Source: Ureibacillus xyleni (lineage in GTDB: Bacteria > Bacillota > Bacilli > Bacillales_A > Planococcaceae). From it: DNA of 64,000 bases. The notes beneath the pieces are model-generated. The model was not told the origin of the DNA. It did no database searches and saw only the letters and a list, made by a program, of their open reading frames with translations. The stretch is taken from assembly GCF_900217795.1 (NCBI RefSeq), contig NZ_OBMQ01000004.1, forward strand, positions 1 through 64,000, read 5' to 3'. Each line of letters starts with the position of its first letter. The first letter of the stretch is position 1. The position numbers and the translations under genes are program-made. Of this stretch, positions 18,350 to 26,441 are shown one piece after another.

Positions 18350-19021
18350 ATTAGCTTCTTCTTTTAATGTTTCTTCACTTAAATGCTTTTTGCGGAATTG
18401 AGTTAGAAAACCATATATACTTGGAATAAACATAATCATTGTAATACATGACAATGTGAATAGTAGGTTATTTTCAATCCAAGGGACATTTCCTAAAGCA
18501 AAGCCTGTCCCAAGCCAGATTGTTGTCCAAATCAATGCGCCAATCACATTATAACGCACAAAGTTTTTATATGGGAGACCAGTAAATCCACAAATAAATG
18601 GAGTCATTGTCCTCATGAGTGGAATAAAGCGAGAAAATGTAATGGCAACTCGGTCATATTCTAATAAAAATTCTTTCGCTTTTTCAATGGATGTTTGTGG
18701 GATAATTTTTAAAAATAATTTACGATTAGATGAAAATTTACTCAATGTTTTACCAATTAAATAGTTGTTACTATCGGCAAATGAAGTCGCAGAAAAGAAA
18801 AGAATAAATAATATAAATACACTTAAACGATCCATTGCAGCAATTGTACCACTTGCAAAAACGAGAGAATCGCCAGGAAGAAACGTCAATATAACAAAAC
18901 CTGTTTTCCCAAAAACAATAAGGAATAAAATTAAATAAATAAATAACCCCAATTGGTCGATGTAACCATAAAGTTCGCTATCCAACCTATGTAAAAAATC
19001 GAGTATGTTCGGTATACTCAT
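18344..19021 (-). CDS. DedA family membrane protein
   Basis: Integral membrane protein of the DedA/VTT family, which includes undecaprenyl-phosphate and lipid transporters needed for envelope homeostasis. About 225 residues. Family motifs are FLPGDSLVFASG near the N-terminus and the amphipathic re-entrant region FSRFIPLMRTMTPFICGFTG, with GxxxRY-like NFVRYNVIGALIW after it. The frame extends to a TTG at 19069, but ATG 19021 is preceded by TTGGAG and begins just before the first conserved helix. The stop lies in the duplicated target site of the adjacent transposon. Confidence 0.88.
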   Translation of the reverse strand: MSIPNILDFLHRLDSELYGYIDQLGLFIYLILFLIVFGKTGFVILTFLPGDSLVFASGTIAAMDRLSVFILFILFFSATSFADSNNYLIGKTLSKFSSNRKLFLKIIPQTSIEKAKEFLLEYDRVAITFSRFIPLMRTMTPFICGFTGLPYKNFVRYNVIGALIWTTIWLGTGFALGNVPWIENNLLFTLSCITMIMFIPSIYGFLTQFRKKHLSEETLKEEANR

Positions 19022-19146
19022 GGTACCAATCTCCAATCTGTCTAAGTATCCTTTGTAAAGTGTACCCAAATGATGAAACTTTTAAATTATTGTATACGTA
19101 TTCTAAATAAGAAGATTATATTCGTATACTTTCTGAGGGAGGGCTT

Positions 19147-19659
19147 GTGTTGAATGGAAAATTACCATACCGTCCAATTGTTCATATTCCAAAAACGAAA
19201 ATAGAAAAAATGACGGATATAATTTGTTTTGGATTATTTGTTTTATCATTAGTGTATGTAGTATTCAATTGGGGGAAAATACCAGATGAAATTCCTGGTC
19301 ACTTTAATGCAACCGGCGAAGTAGATCGATGGGGTTCAAAGTATGAACTTTTTATTTTACCAATCATAGGAACGTTACAATTTATATTGATGAGCCTTTT
19401 AGAAAAGGCCCCACATATGCATAATTATCCTAAGAGAATAAATGCATCGAACGTAGAACAATTTTATCTGCAAAGTCGCAAATTGTTGAATGTAATAAAA
19501 AATATTAGTTTACTTATGTTTGGGTTTTTAATTGTTCAAATTGTTAGAGTTACGAAAGGGGATATTCAAACACTAGGAGCTTGGTTTATGCCAATCCTAA
19601 TCGGTATTATTTTCATTGTTGTTGTCATTGGAATTTTTCAACAGAAGAAAATAAAGTAG
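19147..19659 (+). CDS. DUF1648 (SdpI-like) membrane protein
   Basis: 170-residue membrane protein with about four hydrophobic segments. The DUF1648 signature lies between the first two: IPDEIPGHFNATGEVDRWGS (about residues 46-65). Some family members, such as SdpI, are immunity proteins or signal transducers, but most are uncharacterised. Start is uncertain: GGAGGG at 19138 is only 3 bases from GTG 19147 and about 6 from TTG 19150; both give nearly the same protein. It stands alone upstream of the crcB pair. Confidence 0.8.
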   Translation: MLNGKLPYRPIVHIPKTKIEKMTDIICFGLFVLSLVYVVFNWGKIPDEIPGHFNATGEVDRWGSKYELFILPIIGTLQFILMSLLEKAPHMHNYPKRINASNVEQFYLQSRKLLNVIKNISLLMFGFLIVQIVRVTKGDIQTLGAWFMPILIGIIFIVVVIGIFQQKKIK

Positions 19660-19718
19660 AGTACTAACGACTATCCTTGTGCTTTTAAAAAAATTGGTTA
19701 CTTATTGGAGAAAAGAAT

Positions 19719-20069
19719 TTGCAAAATGTTATACAAGTGTTTCTAGGAGGAACAATAGGAGCAATTTTAAGGTATGCCATCCAAATCGTTGTTGGAACTT
19801 TCGGGATGTTATGGATTGTTAATGTTATAGGTAGCTTTCTATTAGGTTGTCTCAATGGTTATTTTGAGAAGAAAGAAAGCAAATTAAAATTGTTTTTTAC
19901 AACAGGAATGTTAGGGACTTTTACGACTTTTTCTACATATTCTGAAAGCTCTTTTAATATGTTAATAGAAGGTCCTCTTACTGGATTTTTATTTATTATT
20001 GGGATGACGTTAGCTAGTATTTCAGCTGCGTTTTTAGGTTACTTTTTCATCCGGGGGAAAAAACAATGA
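19719..20069 (+). CDS. crcB: Fluoride channel subunit CrcB/FluC (first of pair)
   Basis: Four-helix fluoride-specific export channel subunit of 116 residues. Conserved features are GGTIGAILRY, the NVIGSFLLGCLNG helix (conserved Asn) and TGMLGTFTTFSTYS (the Phe-box/TTFST sodium site). Start TTG 19719 is 8 bases after TTGGAG. The stop overlaps the next gene's ATG (ATGA). Paired, non-identical subunits are typical of Bacillales and probably form a heterodimer. No fluoride riboswitch is evident in the short leader. Confidence 0.92.
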   Translation: MQNVIQVFLGGTIGAILRYAIQIVVGTFGMLWIVNVIGSFLLGCLNGYFEKKESKLKLFFTTGMLGTFTTFSTYSESSFNMLIEGPLTGFLFIIGMTLASISAAFLGYFFIRGKKQ

Positions 20070-20410
20070 GTTGGCTATTAGTTGCATTAGGGGGAGGTTT
20101 AGGAGCTGCGCTAAGATATACCGTTCAAGTTTTAATAACAAAGGTTTCTATGCCTTCCTACTGGTCCACTATACTTGTCAATTTAATAGGTTCATTTTTT
20201 ATAGGTTTTATTGCTTCCTGGGAAGTTAATAATCAATTGGTCTTTTCACTTTTAACAATTGGTTTACTTGGTGGCTTTACAACTTTTTCAACTTTTTCCT
20301 ATGATGTTGTAAAGCTTGTTGACCAAAAGCAAATTTGGAAAAGTTTTGTATACGTTATAGTTAATATTTTAGGCGGCTTACTCTTTTTCTGGATTGGCTG
20401 GAGATTTTAA
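20066..20410 (+). CDS. crcB: Fluoride channel subunit CrcB/FluC (second of pair)
   Basis: Second 114-residue four-helix subunit: GGGLGAALRYTVQ, NLIGSFFIGFIAS and GLLGGFTTFSTFS. It overlaps the first subunit by four bases, so the pair is translated together and probably assembles as a heterodimeric fluoride channel in the cell membrane. Confidence 0.92.
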   Translation: MSWLLVALGGGLGAALRYTVQVLITKVSMPSYWSTILVNLIGSFFIGFIASWEVNNQLVFSLLTIGLLGGFTTFSTFSYDVVKLVDQKQIWKSFVYVIVNILGGLLFFWIGWRF

Positions 20411-20500
20411 ACTTCACTTAGTAGGAATCTTAATGTTAATTGTACAGATAAATTACTGCACATTAATGTGAGAAAAAATAGATTATTAAGAGGTGTTTAT

Positions 20501-20965
20501 ATGAAGAGAACAGGTGAAAAGGCATTAAGTATCATTTCCGTTGTGTTAAATGCAATTTCTGTAGGTATTTTAATCTTAATGTTAATTGGGAGTAAGATGA
20601 TTGTAAACGATCCACTGCTTAATACGGAAATAGAAAACTCCTTGGCTGGATCAGGCTTTACTGAGCAAGAAATTGTGGAAAGTGTAGATTTTATGGGAGA
20701 TTTCCTAATTTTTATTAGTACGATTGGTTGGTTATTTGTTGTACTAGGTGTAATTAGCATTGTATTAGCGATTGTTGGAGCTGTAAAAGTCAATGCTAAT
20801 CCAAAAGTAGCAGGTATTTTATTTATCATCGCTTGTGTATTGTCTGGAATTATTTCATTACCTGGAATATTACTTATTATCGCCGGCATTATGTGTTTTG
20901 TTCGAAAACCAAAAATAATGACACCAATTGAAGCTCGAGATGAAAATGGGTACATTATCGAATAA
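20501..20965 (+). CDS. DUF4064 family membrane protein
   Basis: 154-residue protein starting MKRTGEKALSIISVVLNAIS, the usual opening of DUF4064 proteins. Four hydrophobic segments are visible, with an extracytoplasmic loop between the first two (about residues 35-62) and a charged C-terminal tail. ATG 20501 is preceded by AAGAGGTG; an in-frame GTG at 20468 is less likely. The family is common in Bacillales and has no known function. Confidence 0.82.
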   Translation: MKRTGEKALSIISVVLNAISVGILILMLIGSKMIVNDPLLNTEIENSLAGSGFTEQEIVESVDFMGDFLIFISTIGWLFVVLGVISIVLAIVGAVKVNANPKVAGILFIIACVLSGIISLPGILLIIAGIMCFVRKPKIMTPIEARDENGYIIE

Positions 20966-20970
20966 TAAGA

Positions 20971-21000
20971 AGCAGTGCAAAAATTTGCACTGCTGTTTTA
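20971..21000. terminator. Bidirectional terminator between DUF4064 gene and ogt
   Basis: AGCAGTGCAAA pairs exactly with TTTGCACTGCT and is followed by TTTTA; it lies between convergent genes. Confidence 0.85.
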
Positions 21001-21516
21001 TTATTTAAAAGGGATTCCTTCATGTTGAAGTAACATTTCTTTTACATCAAGACCACCACTGTAGCCTGTTAAAGTACCATTTTTACCGAGGACACGATGA
21101 CAAGGTATGACGATGGATAAAGGGTTTCTTCCAATCGCTGTTCCAACAGCTCGTACAGCCTTTGGGTTACCAATCATTTTCGCAATATCAGAATAACATT
21201 TCGTTTGTCCATACGGTATTTCATTTAGAACTTTCCAAACATCCATTTGAAATTTTGTTCCTCGAATATCAAAAGGAAAGCTAAAATGGTTTCTTTTTCC
21301 TTCAAAATATTCAACTAATTCTTTCTCATATTGAAGTAGACGGCTGCGATCTTCAATGATGCGAGCATTTGGAAATTGCTTTTTACACCACTTTTCTAAA
21401 TCATCAAACGACGAATGGTGTGTGCCTAAAAAACAAAGGCCGTTGTTTGTGGCAGCAAAATAAACTTGCCAATGATTATATATTAGTGAAGATGAATAGA
21501 TTAATGTTTCTGCCAT
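21001..21516 (-). CDS. ogt: Methylated-DNA--protein-cysteine methyltransferase
   Basis: Suicide DNA repair enzyme that moves the methyl group from O6-methylguanine to its own Cys. The active-site motif IVIPCHRVLG (about residue 140) and the helix-turn-helix region YGQTKCYSDIAKMIGNPKAV with the Arg finger AVRAVG are present. Length is 171 residues. Start ATG has GGAGGAATAT upstream. Single gene, convergent with the DUF4064 gene. Confidence 0.93.
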   Translation of the reverse strand: MAETLIYSSSLIYNHWQVYFAATNNGLCFLGTHHSSFDDLEKWCKKQFPNARIIEDRSRLLQYEKELVEYFEGKRNHFSFPFDIRGTKFQMDVWKVLNEIPYGQTKCYSDIAKMIGNPKAVRAVGTAIGRNPLSIVIPCHRVLGKNGTLTGYSGGLDVKEMLLQHEGIPFK

Positions 21517-21647
21517 ATATATTCCTCCATGAACACTATTTTAACACGTCGATGCAGCATTGTTTATTATTATATGGTCGTTGATTATGGAAGTAGTAAA
21601 AAGGAGATTATAATTATAGTAATCACAAGGTTAGGGAGAAGATATTA

Positions 21648-23585
21648 ATGGAGGAAGGAAAAAGTTCGCCTTCAATTTTTAGACAAGCATTAACAGTCAA
21701 TAAAAAACCGTTTCCATGGTTAAAAGCAGTGCTTGCAGGCATAGCTTCAGGGCTTCCAATCTTAATCATGCTGTTATTTAACAATTTACAGTATGGGTTA
21801 ATTGCTGCATTAGGTGGATTTACCTATCTTTATGTTTTTCCAATTCCTTACGTGCTTCTTGCAAAAAAGTTAGCATGGGTTGTACTAGGAATTAGCGTTT
21901 CTGTATTTTTAGGAACGATACTCGCACCATTTCCAATTATATCTGCCATTACGATGGGTTTAATTGGAGCTACGGCATTTTTTACATTTGGGGCATTTCG
22001 ATTTATTGGTCCTTCCGCTATTTTCTTTGTGTTAGTTTTTGCAATGTCAACAGGAATGCCGATAGCACCTGAAGAAGCGTTTTTACGTACAGGATTAGTA
22101 TTTTTGAGTGGTATACTTTCATGGTGTATTGCCATGTCAGGTTGGTTTTTTAATCCACATGGTCCCGAGAAAAATGCAGTAAAAACAACTTATATAGCTT
22201 TAGCTCAACTAGTAGACGCTTTAAGTACTAAAAGCGTAAATGAAGCTCAATATCATGTAATGAAAAGTATGAAAGATACAAGTCAAACATTAGCTTCTGG
22301 CTACTCAAAGTGGCATACATCTAATCTTTTCTATCAACTATATGAACTAAATAATATTGCAAATAAAATTTACTTAGGAATGATTGAAACAAATACCATC
22401 CAACAACCTAAAGAGCTAGGAGAAGCCTTAAGAAAAATTGCACTAGTTTTAGAGTCAAAAGATATTGAAAGTGCTGCAAAACACATTACACTATTTGAAC
22501 CAATCTTTCAAAATGAACAAACGTCTTTAATAGCTAAAGAAATTTTCAATGCAAAAGATTGTTTGAATGCTAAATCAAAAACTTCAGAAGAACTTCATTT
22601 TACTACACCAACGATTAAGAGAGTTTTTGTTGGAGCATTAAACAAAAATTCAATTATTTTAATCAATGCATTACGATTTGGGATTTTTACTTTTCTTGCT
22701 GCATTTATAGCCTATGAATTTCACTTAAATCGCTCATTTTGGGTACCGTTATCATGTGCTGCCGTCATGAGCGGAGCAACAGTGATTGCTACTTTCCATC
22801 GTGCGATACAACGAGGTTTAGGAACCATTTTGGGGATTATTGTTGCGAGTGTACTTTTAGCATTTCATCCATCTGGTTATTTCATTGCCCTTTTTGTATT
22901 TTTATTAACGTTTATTACCGAATTGTTTATCGTAAAAAATTATGGCTTAGCAGCATTATTTTTTACGCCGAATGCATTAATCATGGCTGAAGCAGGTGCT
23001 GTTGGGGATTATTCTTTTATTTATTTTGCGACTACGCGTTTAGTCGATGTCATAATTGGTATTGCAATTGGCTTAATAGGTGTTTGGCTAGTTGGTAGAA
23101 ATTCTGCTTCAAGTCGTTTACCACACCTCATTTCAAAAACCATTCGAAGCCAAGCTCAAGTATTTTTTGTTGTGTTTTCCAATAAAAAAATTTATAAAAA
23201 CTATGGAAAGAATATTGAATTTAACAAAATGAATACCAACTTAACAAATTTGAATATGGTATTTGATGCAGCAACTGGGGAAATTCCAAAAGATAAAAAA
23301 GCTTTGGAATATTATTGGCCAATCATACACTCACTTGAGGAGATGGCATTTTTATTAGAAAAGTCATCAAGAAATAAGGAGCGGCAGACTTTAGGAGATG
23401 AAAAGCTCGCGAAGATATTATTAGTGTTAGAAGAAATGGCTCATGCGGCTGATAGGAAAGAAAGAGCACCTTTAAATGCAATACCTGTACTCAATGGTTT
23501 TCTAATTATACAAGACACTTTACAACAATTGAGAAAAAATTTAATGGGCTGTGGTGAAAATATCGTTCCTAAACAATCTTTATAA
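21648..23585 (+). CDS. FUSC family (fusaric acid resistance-like) membrane protein
   Basis: 645-residue predicted inner-membrane transporter of the FUSC/YccS type. It has two similar halves, each a cluster of about six hydrophobic helices (residues about 20-170 and 340-490) followed by a cytosolic helical domain. In the second half, FWVPLSCAAVMSGATV resembles the conserved FUSC start. Related proteins export aromatic acids; the substrate here is unknown. Start ATG 21648 has AGGGAG upstream. Monocistronic, with a terminator after it. Confidence 0.82.
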   Translation: MEEGKSSPSIFRQALTVNKKPFPWLKAVLAGIASGLPILIMLLFNNLQYGLIAALGGFTYLYVFPIPYVLLAKKLAWVVLGISVSVFLGTILAPFPIISAITMGLIGATAFFTFGAFRFIGPSAIFFVLVFAMSTGMPIAPEEAFLRTGLVFLSGILSWCIAMSGWFFNPHGPEKNAVKTTYIALAQLVDALSTKSVNEAQYHVMKSMKDTSQTLASGYSKWHTSNLFYQLYELNNIANKIYLGMIETNTIQQPKELGEALRKIALVLESKDIESAAKHITLFEPIFQNEQTSLIAKEIFNAKDCLNAKSKTSEELHFTTPTIKRVFVGALNKNSIILINALRFGIFTFLAAFIAYEFHLNRSFWVPLSCAAVMSGATVIATFHRAIQRGLGTILGIIVASVLLAFHPSGYFIALFVFLLTFITELFIVKNYGLAALFFTPNALIMAEAGAVGDYSFIYFATTRLVDVIIGIAIGLIGVWLVGRNSASSRLPHLISKTIRSQAQVFFVVFSNKKIYKNYGKNIEFNKMNTNLTNLNMVFDAATGEIPKDKKALEYYWPIIHSLEEMAFLLEKSSRNKERQTLGDEKLAKILLVLEEMAHAADRKERAPLNAIPVLNGFLIIQDTLQQLRKNLMGCGENIVPKQSL

Positions 23586-23595
23586 TTTCTGACGA

Positions 23596-23630
23596 ATCCT
23601 CTTACCAAAAAAGGTGAGGGGATATTTTTA
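23596..23630 (+). terminator. Intrinsic terminator after the FUSC gene
   Basis: ATCCTCTTACC pairs with GGTGAGGGGAT, followed by ATTTTTA. Confidence 0.75.
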
Positions 23631-23697
23631 TTTATTTTCAAATTATTGAAAAATATTAATGTTGTTGTATTAAAATAGATGGTAGTGAGGGGGAGTT

Positions 23698-24267
23698 ATG
23701 ATGTTATTAGAAAATAGTATAGTGAAAATTCGACCATTGCAAATAGAAGATGTTGATGCAATTTATGAAGTAGCAAAGTATCCTGAAATATGGACACATA
23801 TGTCTATTAATGTTGATTGCAAAGAAGATGCATTGAAATATGTTGAAAGTGCATTAAAAATAAAAGAAACAGGTACTGAAATTCCACTCGTCATTATTGA
23901 TGTAAAAACAAATACAATCATTGGCTCTACAAAATTAATGGATATTGACCAAAAACATAAACGGGGAGAAATTGGCTTTACATGGTTAACACCGAGTTAT
24001 TGGAGAACCTCAATCAACACAAATTGTAAATATTTATTATTAAGCTATTGCTTTGAAGTTTTAGGATGGCACCGTGTTCAAATTAAAACCGACCATGAAA
24101 ATATCCGCTCTCAAAAGGCAATTGAACGCATTGGTGCAAAAAAAGAAGGTATCTTACGCAATCATATGATTCGAAAAGATGGTACGATTAGACATACAGT
24201 AATGTTTAGTATTACAAATGATGAGTGGCCACAGACGAAAAGCTATATGGAACAATTATTAAAATAG
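23698..24267 (+). CDS. GNAT family N-acetyltransferase, RimJ/RimL-like
   Basis: 189-residue acetyl-CoA-dependent N-acetyltransferase. The fold is visible from VKIRPLQIEDVDAIYEV through the acetyl-CoA-binding region with IGFTWLTPSYWRT and the C-terminal NIRSQKAIERIGAKKEG, which is typical of RimJ/RimL and related acetyltransferases that modify protein N-termini or small amines. Substrate unknown. Start ATG 23698 follows GAGGGGGAG. Eleven bases separate its stop from the next gene, an ABC ATPase, suggesting co-transcription. Confidence 0.87.
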   Translation: MMLLENSIVKIRPLQIEDVDAIYEVAKYPEIWTHMSINVDCKEDALKYVESALKIKETGTEIPLVIIDVKTNTIIGSTKLMDIDQKHKRGEIGFTWLTPSYWRTSINTNCKYLLLSYCFEVLGWHRVQIKTDHENIRSQKAIERIGAKKEGILRNHMIRKDGTIRHTVMFSITNDEWPQTKSYMEQLLK

Positions 24268-24278
24268 TAGGTGTAAAC

Positions 24279-25082
24279 ATGATCTTAATACAAAATGTTA
24301 GTTATTATCGAAATCAAAAAGATATATTAAAAGATGTTAGTTGGAGAGTTGAAAAAGGTCAGCATTGGTCAATTCTTGGATTAAATGGTTCTGGAAAAAC
24401 AACCATATTAGATATTATTAACGGTTATATATTCCCTCAATATGGGCAAGTTGAAGTTTTAGGAAATTTTTTTGGCAAATCGTATATTCCTAATGTTCGC
24501 AAAGAAATAGGTTTAGTAAGTAGCTCACTACAGCATAAAATAAAAGATTATGAAACAGGTTTAAGTGTCGTGTTAAGTGGCAAGTTTGCTTCAATTGGTT
24601 TATGGGAAGCAGTAGAAAAAGAAGATGTTCAGCAGGCTTTAAAGTTTATGCAATTATTAGGCTGTGAACATTTGCAAGATGAAGAGTACGGTGTCTTATC
24701 TCAGGGTGAGCGGCAACGAGTTTTAATTGCTAGAGCTTTAATGGCAAATCCTAAAATTCTAATTTTAGACGAACCTTGTAACGGACTAGATTTAATTGCA
24801 CGTGAAGAATTGCTTGGTGTAATTAATACACTTTCTACTAAAGAAGATAGCCCCACTTTAATCTATGTGACGCATCATGTGGAAGAGATATTACCTTGTT
24901 TTACTCATACGCTATTATTGAAAAAAGGAGAAGTTTTTGCACAAGGCCCGTCAAAAGAACTGTTAACAGAAGAAAAATTATCAAAATTTTATAATCGTCC
25001 TGTATCAGTTCAAGTCGAGCAAAACCGCACTTGGCTTGCGTTAAAGGCAGAAGAAAAAAAAAATAGTTTTGGTATTTTATAG
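24279..25082 (+). CDS. ylmA: ABC transporter ATP-binding protein, YlmA-like
   Basis: 267-residue ABC ATPase: Walker A GLNGSGKTT, Q-loop near VSSSLQHKIK, signature LSQGERQR, Walker B ILILDEP, D-loop and switch His in THHVEE. Sequence and length match YlmA-type ATPases, which usually lack an adjacent permease, as here. The open frame reaches 24225 inside the acetyltransferase gene, but ATG 24279 begins at the conserved MILIQNVSYYR. Cargo unknown. Confidence 0.87.
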   Translation: MILIQNVSYYRNQKDILKDVSWRVEKGQHWSILGLNGSGKTTILDIINGYIFPQYGQVEVLGNFFGKSYIPNVRKEIGLVSSSLQHKIKDYETGLSVVLSGKFASIGLWEAVEKEDVQQALKFMQLLGCEHLQDEEYGVLSQGERQRVLIARALMANPKILILDEPCNGLDLIAREELLGVINTLSTKEDSPTLIYVTHHVEEILPCFTHTLLLKKGEVFAQGPSKELLTEEKLSKFYNRPVSVQVEQNRTWLALKAEEKKNSFGIL

Positions 25083-25251
25083 AGGGTAAATTAATAAAAT
25101 ACTATAGTTTGCTCTTTAAGAGTTGGACAAGTTAGATATCTATTGTTACAAAAAGAATACATTTTCGTTAAAATTTTCCGACAATATTTCCTTTCAATAA
25201 CGGATTATTATAAAATATTATTAATAATTTGGTACAAGAAGGGGGAAGTGT

Positions 25252-25821
25252 ATGCAGCCGAAACCAAAAAGTGAATTTTTGTCATGGTTAGTTGCAATAT
25301 TTTTTGGAATAATCATTGCATTTATTTGTCGTGAGTTTGTTATATCTCCCCTTGTTGTTAAAGGTGCCTCTATGATGCCAACGTATGAAAATAAAGATGT
25401 AATTATTATTAGTAAAATAAGTGATATAGACCGATTTGACCATATTGTTTTTAAAGCTCCCTATGAAGACGAATATTACATAAAGCGAGTAATCGGTCTT
25501 CCTGGCGATACAGTTGAAATGAAAGATGATATTTTGATTATTAACGGCGTTGAATATGACGAACCTTATGTTAATCGTAATACAGAAAATCCATTTCAAA
25601 AAAGGGTAACAGAAAACTTTACTTTAGAAGAATTAACTGGTGAAAGTAAAGTTCCTGAAAATTTTCTATTCGTTTTAGGAGACAACCGACTTAGAAGCTC
25701 GGATAGCCGCCATTATGGATTAATTTCGATGGATGCCATATTAGGTGAATCGAAATTTCGAATATATCCTATCGCTGAACTAAAACTTTTTTGGGGCAAA
25801 GAGGAACAAAAAATAGAATAA
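25252..25821 (+). CDS. Signal peptidase I
   Basis: Membrane-anchored type I signal peptidase, 189 residues, which cleaves signal peptides from exported proteins. One N-terminal membrane segment (FLSWLVAIFFGIIIAFICR) is followed by the catalytic Ser box KGASMMPT, the catalytic Lys box YIKRVIGLPGD and the GDNRLRSSDSRHYG box. Length and single anchor match the Sip proteins of Bacilli. Start ATG follows AAGGGGGAAG. Bacilli often carry several paralogues, so a specific Sip name is not given. Confidence 0.93.
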   Translation: MQPKPKSEFLSWLVAIFFGIIIAFICREFVISPLVVKGASMMPTYENKDVIIISKISDIDRFDHIVFKAPYEDEYYIKRVIGLPGDTVEMKDDILIINGVEYDEPYVNRNTENPFQKRVTENFTLEELTGESKVPENFLFVLGDNRLRSSDSRHYGLISMDAILGESKFRIYPIAELKLFWGKEEQKIE

Positions 25822-25829
25822 GATTTACA

Positions 25830-25868
25830 AAAAAATGACATTAACTAAAAAAGTTAATGTCATTTTTA
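25830..25868. terminator. Bidirectional terminator between signal peptidase and tnrA
   Basis: AAAATGACATTAAC pairs perfectly with GTTAATGTCATTTT; both sides have T-rich tails. Confidence 0.88.
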
Positions 25869-25872
25869 TTTA

Positions 25873-26160
25873 TTATAATGGCGCAAGCGGTGATGAAACT
25901 TCCTTCATACTTGATTGCTCTCTTCGTTTTAATTCCTTTCGTATCTCGGTCGTCCATACCCCGTCCTCTAGGTGGTTTGCAATTTCGATTAATCTTTCGA
26001 CGTCTAAAAAAGAATATTTTCTTATACCTGTTTTCGATCTTTCTGGAAAAATTAGTTTTCTCGTTTCATAATAACGAATTTGTCTTTCAGAAAGTCCTGT
26101 TAATTCACTGACCGTTCCAATAGATATAACTTTTTTACTACGATAATCGCTGGTAGGCAT
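25873..26160 (-). CDS. tnrA: Nitrogen regulator TnrA (MerR family), short C-terminus
   Basis: MerR-family DNA-binding protein of the TnrA/GlnR group. [34 protein letters not shown] and [11 protein letters not shown] correspond closely to TnrA's winged helix. TnrA activates nitrogen-scavenging genes under nitrogen limitation and is held inactive by feedback-inhibited glutamine synthetase. ATG 26160 has AAGGTG upstream; an in-frame TTG lies two codons earlier. The protein has about 95 residues and ends [13 protein letters not shown], whereas B. subtilis TnrA is about 110 with a C-terminal glutamine-synthetase-binding segment, so that segment seems shortened or different. Two TnrA boxes lie in the divergent promoter region. 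Confidence 0.88.
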   Translation of the reverse strand: MPTSDYRSKKVISIGTVSELTGLSERQIRYYETRKLIFPERSKTGIRKYSFLDVERLIEIANHLEDGVWTTEIRKELKRREQSSMKEVSSPLAPL

Positions 26161-26254
26161 TTGCAAACACCTTCTTTCAAAAAATTCTGATAATTTTTAT
26201 CTATCATTTTACATTTATTTGAAAGTAATGACAATAATATAATAACTATTAATA

Positions 26255-26271
26255 TGTAAAATTTCATCACA
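26255..26271. promoter_or_regulatory. TnrA-type box 1 in the tnrA-liv intergenic region
   Basis: TGTAAAATTTCATCACA matches TGTNA-N7-TNACA exactly. It lies about 95 bases from the tnrA start and 170 from the liv start, so it could serve autoregulation. Confidence 0.7.
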
Positions 26272-26336
26272 TAGTTTTAGTCAAATTTCGTACTTTACAA
26301 CGATATTTGGAATATATTGTCGGAAAATAAATTTTA

Positions 26337-26353
26337 TGTAAGAACATCTGACA
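26337..26353. promoter_or_regulatory. TnrA-type box 2 upstream of the liv operon
   Basis: TGTAAGAACATCTGACA matches TGTNA-N7-TNACA exactly, about 90 bases before the start of the binding-protein gene, a suitable distance for activation. Confidence 0.72.
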
Positions 26354-26441
26354 AACTAGATGTGATAAAAAACTTCCAAAACTATACTTAAATAGAACTA
26401 GTTCATTACTAGTAATAGAAACTAGAAATAGGGGGTTTACT

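Noticed and set aside
19660-19718. Fluoride riboswitch upstream of crcB
   Set aside because: The 59-base leader is short and lacks the conserved fluoride-riboswitch core.
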